Shown in pieces: positions 8,205-15,492 of a stretch of 40,484 nt of DNA (position 1 is its first letter; every line of letters begins with the position of its first letter). Origin of the DNA: Gemmatimonadaceae bacterium (GTDB lineage: Bacteria > Gemmatimonadota > Gemmatimonadetes > Gemmatimonadales > Gemmatimonadaceae); assembly GCA_014379205.1 (NCBI GenBank), contig JACMME010000315.1:1-40484 (forward strand). Direction: 5' to 3'. A program made the position numbers and the translations under genes. The notes under the pieces were generated by a model. The model saw only the letters and a program-made list of their open reading frames with translations, made no database searches and had not been told where the DNA came from.

Positions 8205-8291
8205 ATCATCGTTGAGCTCGAACCCATCTTCCCTGATTCTGCTCGCAAATCAAACCGTTAGACTGCCATTCCCCTTATTACGTCTTCCACC

Positions 8292-9095
8292 TTATGTCGC
8301 TCGGGCATTCGATCCGAACGACGGCGCCCGTTTCTGTATGAACGCCGTGATGCCTTCAGTGGCATCGCCGCTTTCGAAGCAGCGAAGTTGCGCTTCCAGC
8401 TCGTAATCCAGCATGGCGTCGAGAGACTGGTCCGGCGCCTGGTACACCGCGCGCTTGGTTAGAGCGAGTGAGAGGGACGGCTTGCCCGCAAACGTTCGGG
8501 CGAGCGTGAGAGTCTCCGCCGCGAGCTGGTCTTGCTTCACGACGCGATTGAAGAGCCCCAGACGCAAGCACTCTTCCGCGCCTATCACTTCGGCAGTCCA
8601 GAACAGCTCCAGCGCCTTTGCCGGACCCACCAGCCGTGGAAGGAAGTACGTGCCGCCCCAGTCAGGGTGCAGCCCGATGCGATTGAAGCTCTGTGCGAGT
8701 CTGGCCTGATCGCCTGCTATCCTGATATCGCATGCGAGAGCCAGATTTGCGCCGCCTCCTGCGGCGACGCCGTTGATGCTTCCTATCACTGGTTTGTCCG
8801 AGCGGCGAATAGTCGTTACGACGCGTCGGCCGGCCTCCACAAGTGCCGCCATCGCCTTTACATCCCGGCGCTCCGCGAGCTCCGCCATGTAGGAGACATC
8901 CGCCCCCGCACAGAATCCGCGTCCGGCACCAGTAATAACCATCACGCGAACCTCAGTATCATGCTCCAGCTCGTCGAGCGCGTCAGCGAGCTCCTGCCGC
9001 ATTGTTCCGGCAAAGGCGTTGAGCTTCTCCGGACGGTTGAGAGTGAGGGTTCCCACGCCGGCGTCGCGATCGATGAGGATATTCTCGTAACTCAT
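8292..9095 (-). CDS. Enoyl-CoA isomerase/hydratase, PaaG-like crotonase
   Basis: A 267-residue crotonase. Oxyanion residues are in [13 protein letters not shown]. The first catalytic Glu of hydratases is replaced ([11 protein letters not shown]), and the second is lost as well ([16 protein letters not shown]), with an Asp in the HPDWGGT position. This matches PaaG-type isomerases, which rearrange 1,2-epoxyphenylacetyl-CoA to the oxepin and shift double bonds. I therefore predict isomerase activity on the product of the BoxB-like enzyme. ATG at 9095 overlaps the thiolase stop (ATGA) and gives a standard N-terminus; the open frame runs to 9302 but that part is antisense-like noise inside the thiolase gene. 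It is 125 bases upstream of the BoxB-like gene. Confidence 0.9.
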   Translation of the reverse strand: MSYENILIDRDAGVGTLTLNRPEKLNAFAGTMRQELADALDELEHDTEVRVMVITGAGRGFCAGADVSYMAELAERRDVKAMAALVEAGRRVVTTIRRSDKPVIGSINGVAAGGGANLALACDIRIAGDQARLAQSFNRIGLHPDWGGTYFLPRLVGPAKALELFWTAEVIGAEECLRLGLFNRVVKQDQLAAETLTLARTFAGKPSLSLALTKRAVYQAPDQSLDAMLDYELEAQLRCFESGDATEGITAFIQKRAPSFGSNARAT

Positions 9096-10297
9096 GAGTC
9101 TGTTCGCTCGATGATAGTCGCGATTCCCTGGCCGACACCGATGCACATCGTCGCGAGCCCGTACCGCACGCCGCGGCGGCGCATCTCGTGCACCAATGAC
9201 GCCACAATCCGCGACCCCGATGCGCCGAGTGGGTGACCGAGAGCGATAGCACCACCATTCACGTTTACGCGCGCGGGATCGCAACCCAGCTCGCGAATAC
9301 ATGCAATTGCCTGCGCTGCAAATGCTTCATTCAACTCAATCAAATCGATGTCGCCGATGGTGAGTCCCGCGCGCTCGAGCGCCTTGCGCGTTGCTGGAAT
9401 CGGGCCGAGCCCCATCACGTTTGGCGCCACACCGGCCACGGCCGTGGTTACCACGCGAGCCATCGGCGGGAGCTTCGCGGCTCGAGCGGCATCTGCCTCC
9501 ATCACGAGCATCGCACTTGCTCCATCATTGATACCGCTGGCGCTGCCGGCCGTAACTGTGCCCCCGCTGGTTCGAAACGCAGGACGCATACCCTTGAGCG
9601 TTTCCATCGTCGTGTCGGGCCGAGGATGCTCATCCCGCTCAACGACTGTGGCTGCGCCTTTTTTTGCTGGCACGTGCACGGGTACAATCTCATCCTGGAA
9701 CCTGTCGGAATCGACAGCCGCGGCGGTCTTGCGCTGACTCTCGTGCGCGAAAGCGTCCTGCTCTTCCCGCGAAATGCCATACCGATCCGCAACTTCTTCG
9801 GCAGTCTCGCCCAGAGATATCGTCCATTCCGCGGGGAATCTGGCATTCGTGAAACGCCAGCCGACAGTCGTGTCGGCGGTCACCGGTGCGGTCCTTGGAA
9901 AGGCCTCCTCCGGCTTGAGGGTCACCCACGGCGCTCTCGACATGCTCTCCACACCGCCAGCCACGAAACACGAGCCTTCGCCACTTCTTATAGCCTGAGA
10001 CGCGCTCGCTATCGCCTGAAGCCCCGAACCGCACAATCGGTTGACCGTCTGACCCGGCACTTCAACCGGCAAGCCCGCGAGCAGCGCTGCCATTCGCGCG
10101 ACATTGCGACTGTCTTCGCCCGCCTGGTTTGCGCATCCGAGTATGACATCGTCGATAACCGCGGGCTGTATCCCCGTTCGCGTGACAAGACCCGCGATTG
10201 CGGCCGCGGCAAGATCGTCGGGCCGAACTCGAGCAAGCGCACCACCGTGCCGGCCAATCGGTGTCCGCACGGCATCGACGATGACAACGTCAAGCAT
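9092..10297 (-). CDS. Acetyl-CoA acyltransferase (thiolase; 3-oxoadipyl-CoA thiolase-like)
   Basis: A 401-residue degradative thiolase that cleaves 3-ketoacyl-CoA with CoA to release acetyl-CoA. The nucleophile Cys89 is in NRLCGSGLQ, the catalytic His in [14 protein letters not shown], and the second Cys in [10 protein letters not shown]. The N-terminal [13 protein letters not shown] is the standard start. Sequence flavour is like PcaF/PaaJ, which yield acetyl-CoA plus succinyl-CoA from 3-oxoadipyl-CoA, but FadA-like activity cannot be ruled out. It sits 44 bases after the aldehyde dehydrogenase gene and overlaps the PaaG-like gene. I see no good ribosome site before the ATG at 10297, so it may depend on coupling or be weakly translated. 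Confidence 0.94.
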   Translation of the reverse strand: MLDVVIVDAVRTPIGRHGGALARVRPDDLAAAAIAGLVTRTGIQPAVIDDVILGCANQAGEDSRNVARMAALLAGLPVEVPGQTVNRLCGSGLQAIASASQAIRSGEGSCFVAGGVESMSRAPWVTLKPEEAFPRTAPVTADTTVGWRFTNARFPAEWTISLGETAEEVADRYGISREEQDAFAHESQRKTAAAVDSDRFQDEIVPVHVPAKKGAATVVERDEHPRPDTTMETLKGMRPAFRTSGGTVTAGSASGINDGASAMLVMEADAARAAKLPPMARVVTTAVAGVAPNVMGLGPIPATRKALERAGLTIGDIDLIELNEAFAAQAIACIRELGCDPARVNVNGGAIALGHPLGASGSRIVASLVHEMRRRGVRYGLATMCIGVGQGIATIIERTDS

Positions 10298-10341
10298 GTT
10301 GACACGTTCGGATACCGTCGATCACGCTGATTTTTTACTCC

Positions 10342-11805
10342 TCACGACAGATCCACCCAGACCGATTTAACCTGCATGTACCCTTCGAGCGCGTGCATGC
10401 CGAGATCGCGTCCAAAACCCGATTGCTTGTAACCGCCGAAAGGGGAGGCCGCATCGTACATGTTGTATGTGTTGATCCAGACTGTACCGGCGCGAATCGC
10501 ACGCGCGGCGCGCAGTGCCTTCTTTATGTCGCGCGACCAAATACCCGCGGCCAGTCCGTAGATCGTCGCGTTCGCCAGCTCGGCAGCTTCGTCGACGCCA
10601 CCTTCGAAGCTCATGATGGCGAGCACAGGCCCGAAAATCTCCTCCCGCGCGATGGTCATGCCGCGGTCCACATTCGAGAAGATCGTTGGCTGCACGAAGA
10701 AACCCTTGCCATTTACGGAGGCACGCTCGCCACCGGTGAGAAGGGTCGCACCCTCCGACCTCCCGCTCGCGATGTGTCCCAGCACGCGTTCCATCTGCGC
10801 TCTGGAAACAAGCGATCCAAGCCGCGTTTTCGGATTGAGCGGGTCGCCCGGCACCATCTTCTTCGCCCGCTCGATGATCCTGCCTTGCAGCTCGTCCTGC
10901 ACGGACTTCTCGACTATGAGACGGGAGCCGGCCGCGCACACCTCTCCCTTTCCATAAAAAATTCCGCTGAGAGCGCCCCTCGCTGCCGCATCCAGATCGG
11001 CATCGGCGAAAATAATGTTGGGTGATTTCCCTCCGAGCTCGAGCGAAACCTTTTTAACGGTGTGCGCGGCCGATTGCATGATCCGGATGCCGACTTCAGT
11101 CGATCCGGTGAACGCAATCTTGTCCACGCCCGGATGCTCTACCAGAGCGGCACCAGCAACGGCTCCAGCGCCCGGCACGCAATTGAAAGCGCCAGGCGGA
11201 AAGCCTGCTTCCAGTGCGAGCTCCGCCATTCGAAGCGCGGTGAACGGGGTTTGCTCCGCGGGCTTGAGAACGATCGTGTTACCGCACGCGAGCGCCGGCG
11301 CAATCTTCCAGGACGCCAGCGACATGGGAAAATTCCATGGCACGATGGCGCCTATGACGCCGATCGGCTCGCGCAGCGTGTAGTTCAGATACGGACCATC
11401 TACGGGGATTGTCTCACCGTGTACCTTGTCGGCCCAGCCCCCGTAATACTTGAAAGTCTGAGCCGTGAGATTGAGATCGATCGCCGACTCGAATAGTGGC
11501 TTCCCGTTGTTGAGCGTTTCCAGGCGGGTGAGCTCGTCCTTGTGCTCTAGCAAGAGGTCGCCAAGACGGTATAACCGCTCACCGCGCTGCCGGGCGCTCA
11601 TGCGCTGCCAAGCGGCGGACTCGAACGTATCCCGCGCGTTGCGCACGGCACGGTCGATATCGTCTGCGCCCGCCATGGCGACCGACGCTATCTCTTCCTC
11701 TGTCGCCGGATTGACCACAGCCAGTGTATCACCGGACGCTGCCGCCACAGTCTCGCCACCGATCAGCAACCCAGTTGGGAACTCGGCTGATACTGCAGTA
11801 GCCAC
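10342..11805 (-). CDS. Aldehyde dehydrogenase (NAD(P)+-dependent)
   Basis: A 487-residue class-1-type aldehyde dehydrogenase. NFPMSLASWKIAPALA, KPAEQTP, the GSTEVG turn of the nucleotide site, the general base in LELGGKSPN and the catalytic Cys in GEVCAAGSR are all present, as is the GGYKQSGFGRD end. The length is that of a single-domain enzyme. It lies three bases after the enoyl-CoA hydratase gene at 11809-12624. In phenylacetate degradation an aldehyde intermediate from ring opening is oxidised by the dehydrogenase half of PaaZ, and in the Box pathway by BoxD; I infer this enzyme fills that step. A phenylacetaldehyde-type substrate entering the pathway is the main alternative. Confidence 0.93.
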   Translation of the reverse strand: MATAVSAEFPTGLLIGGETVAAASGDTLAVVNPATEEEIASVAMAGADDIDRAVRNARDTFESAAWQRMSARQRGERLYRLGDLLLEHKDELTRLETLNNGKPLFESAIDLNLTAQTFKYYGGWADKVHGETIPVDGPYLNYTLREPIGVIGAIVPWNFPMSLASWKIAPALACGNTIVLKPAEQTPFTALRMAELALEAGFPPGAFNCVPGAGAVAGAALVEHPGVDKIAFTGSTEVGIRIMQSAAHTVKKVSLELGGKSPNIIFADADLDAAARGALSGIFYGKGEVCAAGSRLIVEKSVQDELQGRIIERAKKMVPGDPLNPKTRLGSLVSRAQMERVLGHIASGRSEGATLLTGGERASVNGKGFFVQPTIFSNVDRGMTIAREEIFGPVLAIMSFEGGVDEAAELANATIYGLAAGIWSRDIKKALRAARAIRAGTVWINTYNMYDAASPFGGYKQSGFGRDLGMHALEGYMQVKSVWVDLS

Positions 11806-11808
11806 GAG

Positions 11809-12624
11809 CTATCTCCCCTTGAAGTCGGGCTGCCGCTTCTCGACGTAGGATGCCATCCCCTCCTTGGCGTCGGAGCTCTTGAAGAGGAGGTTTTGGAGCT
11901 CCCGTTCGAGGGCAAGCCCGTACTCCAGCGGTATCTCAGCACCGGACTGAACCGCGCGCTTGATATGTCCGACAGCCATTCCCGCCTTGTTCGGCAAGCA
12001 GAATTGCTGAGCGTACAGCAGGACGTTCTCCCACCACTGGTCCTTTGGCAGCACCTGATTGACGATCCCCAACTCGAGAGCTTCCTCGAAGGAGAACGTT
12101 CTTCCGGTTACCATGAGCTCGATCGCCCTGGATTTTCCGACCAATCTTGCCAGTCGCTGGGTTCCACCGGTGCCAGGCAGGACCCCGAGGTTTACCTCCG
12201 GAAGACCGATCTTTCCCGCGTCCTGCTTTGCGATGCGGATGTCGGCAGCCATTGCGATCTCAAGCCCACCACCAACGCAGTGCCCGTTGAGGGCGGCGAT
12301 GACGAGCTTCGGCGTCTGCTCCAGCCGGCTGAGCGTTTCATTCGCGTGAATACAGAAATAGTACTTGAAGGTCGGATCGACCTCGTTCAGCATTTTGATG
12401 TTCGCACCGGCCGAAAAGAACTTGTTTCCGGCCCCGCGTAGTATGATCACCTGGACACTGGTATCGAATCGTGCGCGGAGAATACACTCGTCCAGTTGCC
12501 GCATCATCTCATGCGTATAGGTGTTCGCTGGAGGATCATTCAGCTCGATGACAGCGATGTTGCCTTCCGTGCGGTAGCTCACCAGCGTAGCGGTCTCCCG
12601 CTCCATCTCCGTTGCCGTTGCCAT
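11809..12624 (-). CDS. Enoyl-CoA hydratase (crotonase family)
   Basis: A 271-residue crotonase with the oxyanion segment FFSAGANIKML and both hydratase glutamates (GGGLEIAMAAD and LPEVNLGVLPG), so hydration of an enoyl-CoA is expected. It differs from the second hydratase in this cluster by a charged N-terminal extension and an aromatic-rich patch (TFKYYFCIHANE) near the active-site entrance, so the two may take different substrates. ATG at 12624 has a strong AAGGAG site; the frame upstream to 12699 belongs to the regulator gene end. It is the first enzyme gene after the TetR regulator (25-base gap) and lies three bases from the aldehyde dehydrogenase, suggesting a joint ring-opening and oxidation step. 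Confidence 0.92.
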   Translation of the reverse strand: MATATEMERETATLVSYRTEGNIAVIELNDPPANTYTHEMMRQLDECILRARFDTSVQVIILRGAGNKFFSAGANIKMLNEVDPTFKYYFCIHANETLSRLEQTPKLVIAALNGHCVGGGLEIAMAADIRIAKQDAGKIGLPEVNLGVLPGTGGTQRLARLVGKSRAIELMVTGRTFSFEEALELGIVNQVLPKDQWWENVLLYAQQFCLPNKAGMAVGHIKRAVQSGAEIPLEYGLALERELQNLLFKSSDAKEGMASYVEKRQPDFKGR

Positions 12625-12649
12625 CGGAACTCCTTGCGTGGTGTGCGAA

Positions 12650-13273
12650 TTATCCCGCGGTCGCGCGGGCAAGTGATTGCTCGGAAACCGGAAGTCCAAC
12701 GTATCCGCCGAGAAAAAGGCTGCAGATGTTCTGGCTCAACAGCTCGACGCCAAGATCACCAAGTGGATCGTACCATGTGTAGATCCAGTTCATCATTCCG
12801 AAGAGAGCGTACGCTGCGACGCGCCTGTTGGCGTGCGCGGGCCCATGGGTTTCCTCAACATCCGCCAGAATGTCCATCAGGATGCGGGTGTACTCTCGTT
12901 TCGTCTCGGTCACCCGCGCGAGATAGTCACCGCTCAGCGATTTCGCTTCGTGCGAAAGAACTTTCATCTCCGGAATGTGCGAGACGAAGTAGTCCAGGTG
13001 GTTCTCCACGAAGTGTGAAAGCCGCTCAATGGGATCGGTAACGCCGTGCAGCTCCTCGCGCAAACGACTAATGACGGCGTTGAAGTTGCGACTCTGGATG
13101 AGGAAAAGAAGCTCCTCCTTGCTGTCGACGTAGTAGTACAGCCCGGAAAGCGACACATTCGACGCTCGCGCGAGGTCGCGCATGCTCGTGCGGTGATAGC
13201 CATCCTCCGCAAAAATCCGTGCGGCGTTGGCGAGAAGAGAATCCAGCTTGTTTTCGTGTGCGGTACCAGTCAT
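12650..13273 (-). CDS. TetR-family regulator of the acyl-CoA operon (PaaR-like)
   Basis: A 207-residue one-component repressor. The N-terminal helix-turn-helix is clear (AARIFAEDGYHRTSMRDLA, then SNVSLSGLYYYVDSKEELL, about residues 15-55); the remaining 150 residues are an all-helical ligand domain with aromatic-rich C-terminal helices, as in regulators that sense acyl-CoAs (KstR2, PaaR, FadR types). I chose the ATG at 13273, which has a GGAGG-like site and gives the normal N-terminus; the longer open frame to 13486 is made of spacer repeats. It is the first gene of the minus-strand operon, and a palindrome 19-32 bases upstream suggests it represses itself and the genes behind it, probably until a pathway CoA thioester binds. 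Confidence 0.93.
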   Translation of the reverse strand: MTGTAHENKLDSLLANAARIFAEDGYHRTSMRDLARASNVSLSGLYYYVDSKEELLFLIQSRNFNAVISRLREELHGVTDPIERLSHFVENHLDYFVSHIPEMKVLSHEAKSLSGDYLARVTETKREYTRILMDILADVEETHGPAHANRRVAAYALFGMMNWIYTWYDPLGDLGVELLSQNICSLFLGGYVGLPVSEQSLARATAG

Positions 13274-13291
13274 GGAGGCCTCTCGCGGATT

Positions 13292-13305
13292 CGAACGAGC
13301 GTTCA
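13292..13305. promoter_or_regulatory. Palindromic operator candidate for the TetR regulator
   Basis: CGAACGAGCGTTCA has perfect 5-base arms (GAACG/CGTTC) around AG. It fits 13 of 14 positions, counting the free ones, of CNAACGNNCGTTNG, which I recall as the consensus reported for PaaR of Thermus thermophilus. It is 19 bases upstream of the TetR start codon, where a repressor would block its own promoter. Confidence 0.6.
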
Positions 13306-13360
13306 AGTGAACGTAGGCGGGTTTGGCGGGGGAGTCAAGAAGGAAGCGAAACTGCGCTTG

Positions 13361-13384
13361 AACTGCGAACTGCGAACTGCGAAG
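13361..13384. repeat. GAACTGC heptamer repeat, left arm
   Basis: Three tandem GAACTGC-type units ending GCGAAG, with a diverged copy just before (13346-13358). It is the inverted partner of 13439-13478, so the two arms could pair around a loop of about 54 bases in the spacer between the divergent TetR and sigma-factor genes. Confidence 0.7.
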
Positions 13385-13438
13385 GGTGAGCATTTCCTGC
13401 CACTCTGAAGGCTTTAACTGGATCCTAAAAGGCCGGAG

Positions 13439-13478
13439 CTTCGCAGTTCGTAGTTCGCAGTTCCAGTCGCAGTTCGTT
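13439..13478. repeat. GCAGTTC heptamer repeat, right arm
   Basis: Four to five GCAGTTC/CAGTTCG units with small variations (TAGTTCG, CCAGTCG). It is inverted relative to 13361-13384, and related to the copy at 34194-34211. The repeat ends four bases before the putative ECF promoter. Confidence 0.7.
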
Positions 13479-13480
13479 CT

Positions 13481-13506
13481 TAACATTGTCGATCCCGACT
13501 CGTCTA
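13481..13506 (+). promoter_or_regulatory. Candidate ECF-type promoter of the sigma-factor gene
   Basis: TAACATT with AAC at 13482-13484 and CGTCTA at 13501-13506 are separated by 16 bases from AAC to CGTC. This is the AAC / CGTC layout of many ECF sigma promoters, so the sigma factor may drive its own gene. Transcription would begin about six bases before the ATG at 13519, and there is no clear ribosome site, so the message may be nearly leaderless. Confidence 0.4.
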
Positions 13507-13518
13507 TCCTTGTGAAGC

Positions 13519-14073
13519 ATGGCGGAATCCACCCTTACCGAGACTGATCCGGCCGACTCCGCGCTGATTGCGCGCTGGCACAGCGGAGACGAACGGGCGG
13601 CGACGCTGCTGGTGGAGCGTCATGCGAGTTCCCTCGGCCGTTTCATTGCAAGCCTGGGCGTGCGCGGTGAAGTGGAGGAGGTGGTGCAGGATACGTTCGT
13701 CAGAGCTTTCGGGTCACTCGATCGGTTTCGTGCGGAAAGCTCTCTCAGAACATGGCTGTTCACTATTGCGCGGAATCTGGTGCGGGATCGCGTGCGCGCG
13801 GATCGGACCCGTCGCAACACCGTACCAATCGAGGACTCGGATAGCGTTACAGAAGGTGACGCGTTGGAAGAAACGGTGGCGGAGGAGACGGCGGTGCGGC
13901 TGCGGTTAGCTGTAGAACGGCTGACGCCAATGCAGCGCGAAGTTTTTACACTGAGGGTTTCGGAAGGGATGTCTTACAGGGAGATCGCGCAGGTGCTTGG
14001 CAATACCGAGGGCGCGGCCCGCGTTCATTATTTCAATGCCATGCGAAGCGTTAAGGAGTTCATCGATGAATGA
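13519..14073 (+). CDS. ECF-family RNA polymerase sigma factor
   Basis: A 184-residue sigma factor with only regions 2 and 4, as in the extracytoplasmic-function class. Region 2 spans about 33-97 (VVQDTFVRAFGSLDRF, then SSLRTWLFTIARN), an acidic linker follows, and region 4 spans about 128-180 (LTPMQREVFTLRVSEGMSYREIAQVLG). It should direct RNA polymerase to stress genes when freed from the anti-sigma factor encoded next, whose start codon overlaps its last codons by eight bases (ATGAATGA). The third gene, a CpxP-like periplasmic protein, points to envelope or metal stress as the signal. No long C-terminal extension is present. Confidence 0.95.
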   Translation: MAESTLTETDPADSALIARWHSGDERAATLLVERHASSLGRFIASLGVRGEVEEVVQDTFVRAFGSLDRFRAESSLRTWLFTIARNLVRDRVRADRTRRNTVPIEDSDSVTEGDALEETVAEETAVRLRLAVERLTPMQREVFTLRVSEGMSYREIAQVLGNTEGAARVHYFNAMRSVKEFIDE

Positions 14074-14698
14074 TTGCCCGCGTGCGGATATTCGGGACAT
14101 GCTCCCGGACTGGATACACGGAACGCTCGACCCGACTTCCGTGGCGCTGGTGACGGCGCACGTCGCACAATGCGCGGATTGCGCGGCGGAGGCGGACTTG
14201 CTCCGCGCCGCTCGTGCCGCGCTCGCGAGGGCTCCGCGCATCGACACGGGACGCATAGCCGCGGCCGTGAATGCCGCAAGGGCGCAGCCCCGTGAACTCC
14301 GGCGGCGATGGCCCGCGGTAGCGGGAATATTCGCAGTAGCCGCGGGAATCGCGGTGGTAATGTTTGGCGGCGGGCCGGAGCGCGACAGCGGAACAATGAC
14401 CGCTAGCGTGGATACGGGCGTAGCCGGTTCTGCTACCGTTCCGATAGGCGGCAGTGCTCCAGCGCAAGTGTTGGCTGTGAATACGGGAGACTCTGCCGGC
14501 TCGGCGGTGACACCAGGATCCGGATCGCGTGCGGGACAGCCGCAGCTCGTCATGGGAGGCGGGATCACCGATCTGGTGGACCAGGAGCTGGAAGCGCTTC
14601 TGGGCGTTCTGGACGGAGTGGAGGCTATTCCGAGTGCCGTCCCCGAGCCAGTGATGTCACTACCTGTAGGAACATCTGCGACTGAGGGTCTGTTATGA
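14066..14698 (+). CDS. Anti-sigma factor with zinc-finger motif and one membrane helix
   Basis: A 210-residue protein. Residues 1-45 hold the zinc-type anti-sigma domain with His-x3-Cys-x2-Cys (HVAQCADC) which, in the ZAS family, clamps the sigma factor. A helical stretch of Ala and Arg follows, then one membrane segment (WPAVAGIFAVAAGIAVVMFGG) and a Gly/Ser/Thr/Val-rich periplasmic part of about 100 residues that could sense the signal. ATG at 14066 is used because it overlaps the sigma gene end and starts directly at the domain; the open frame upstream to 13997 lies wholly inside the sigma gene. It overlaps the next gene by four bases. Confidence 0.9.
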   Translation: MNDCPRADIRDMLPDWIHGTLDPTSVALVTAHVAQCADCAAEADLLRAARAALARAPRIDTGRIAAAVNAARAQPRELRRRWPAVAGIFAVAAGIAVVMFGGGPERDSGTMTASVDTGVAGSATVPIGGSAPAQVLAVNTGDSAGSAVTPGSGSRAGQPQLVMGGGITDLVDQELEALLGVLDGVEAIPSAVPEPVMSLPVGTSATEGLL

Positions 14699-15246
14699 CG
14701 AATAGATGCTGGTTGCTCGCCGCTCTTGGTATCGCGGTCATGACACCGCGCGCAAGCGCTCAGCGACTGGAAGGTGCCGGGCGCGAGCCCGGACGCGCAG
14801 CGCTGGAACAGCGGGTGCGCGAACGCATGGCAGAGGTAGTGAAGGTGCGAGTGGGCGTTACCGACGCTCAGATGGAAAAGATCGGCGCAACGAATCGCAA
14901 GTTCGAGGAGCAGCGTCGCGTCCTGGTCGCGCAGGAGCGCGACATTCGGATGGGCGTCCGGGAGGAAGTTCTCGCTGGAGACAAGGCTGATCAGAATCGC
15001 GTCGCGCGGCTGCTGGATCAGATGGTCAAGGTGCAGCGCGAGCGATTGTCGCTACTTGAACAGGAGCAGCGTGATCTGGCAGCGTTTCTCACTCCGGTGC
15101 AACGCGCAAAGTATATGGCCGTGCAGGAACAGATTCGTAACCGGATGGACGAGATGCGGCAGAACAGAGAAGGGAAGCAGGGCGCTGCTCGACGCCCTGG
15201 CAAGGGGTTAGGGCGGAATTGGCAACCGGACGCGTCGCCGTTCTAG
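14695..15246 (+). CDS. CpxP/Spy-like periplasmic protein (LTxxQ family)
   Basis: The 183-residue product has a signal peptide (about 1-23, ending ASAQ) and a long charged helical body. One LTxxQ motif is clear (LTPVQ at 132-136), with a degenerate one (VTDAQ at 56-60) near the start, as in CpxP, Spy and ZraP proteins that bind unfolded protein or metal in the periplasm and tune envelope stress signalling. The C-terminal tail is Arg/Gly-rich. It overlaps the anti-sigma gene by four bases (ATGA), so it is probably part of the same stress operon and may pass the signal to it. The CpxP-type fold is a fair inference; ligand unknown. Confidence 0.85.
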   Translation: MTNRCWLLAALGIAVMTPRASAQRLEGAGREPGRAALEQRVRERMAEVVKVRVGVTDAQMEKIGATNRKFEEQRRVLVAQERDIRMGVREEVLAGDKADQNRVARLLDQMVKVQRERLSLLEQEQRDLAAFLTPVQRAKYMAVQEQIRNRMDEMRQNREGKQGAARRPGKGLGRNWQPDASPF

Positions 15247-15329
15247 TACAGCTGCCGACGCGCTGGTTCCATCTGATTGCCGGGAAGTGTGCCACTCCCC
15301 AACCCTATCCCCCACTCCCAAATCACCGG

Positions 15330-15358
15330 TTGAGCGCGAATCCGTCACCGGCTAGTTT
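15330..15358 (+). promoter_or_regulatory. Sigma-70-type promoter of the tRNA-Leu gene
   Basis: TTGAGC at 15330-15335 and TAGTTT at 15353-15358 are 17 bases apart. The expected start near 15365 is just ahead of the tRNA 5' end at 15370. The preceding stretch 15247-15329 holds no gene, only a short GGG-AGTG/CACT-CCC hairpin at 15282-15299 without a T-tract. Confidence 0.5.
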
Positions 15359-15369
15359 ACGGGCTTAGC

Positions 15370-15455
15370 GCCCGGGTGGCGGAATTGGTAGACGCAGGGG
15401 ACTCAAAATCCCCCACCACGAGAGTGGTATACGAGTTCGAGTCTCGTCCCGGGTA
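15370..15455 (+). tRNA. tRNA-Leu (anticodon CAA)
   Basis: An 86-base class II tRNA. The acceptor arms GCCCGGG (15370-15376) and CCCGGGT (15448-15454) pair with one G-T; the discriminator is A. The D region has TGGCGGAATTGGTAGACGC, typical of tRNA-Leu. The anticodon stem GGGGA/TCCCC encloses CTCAAAA, giving anticodon CAA for UUG codons. A long variable arm (ACCAC-GAGA-GTGGT) and the T-arm ACGAG-TTCGAGT-CTCGT complete it. CCA is not encoded. The open frame across it, starting MAELVDAGDSKSP, is the well-known false ORF made by tRNA-Leu genes. Confidence 0.97.
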
Positions 15456-15460
15456 TAGCC

Positions 15461-15492
15461 GAGCGGCGCTCCTCAAGGGCGCCGCTCTTTTT
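15461..15492 (+). terminator. Intrinsic terminator after tRNA-Leu
   Basis: A perfect nine-base stem GAGCGGCGC (15461-15469) and GCGCCGCTC (15479-15487) with a nine-base loop, followed by TTTTT. It should end the tRNA transcript. The stop codon of the opposing GAF-like gene lies in its loop. Confidence 0.9.

Noticed and set aside
9233-10330. A 365-codon open frame antisense to the thiolase gene
   Set aside because: GC-rich coding DNA gives long antisense frames; no ribosome site, no family motifs, and composition rich in Arg, His and Ser as in shadows.
15282-15299. Hairpin after the CpxP-like gene as terminator
   Set aside because: The stem has a bulge and no T-tract, and the tRNA promoter begins soon after; evidence too thin.
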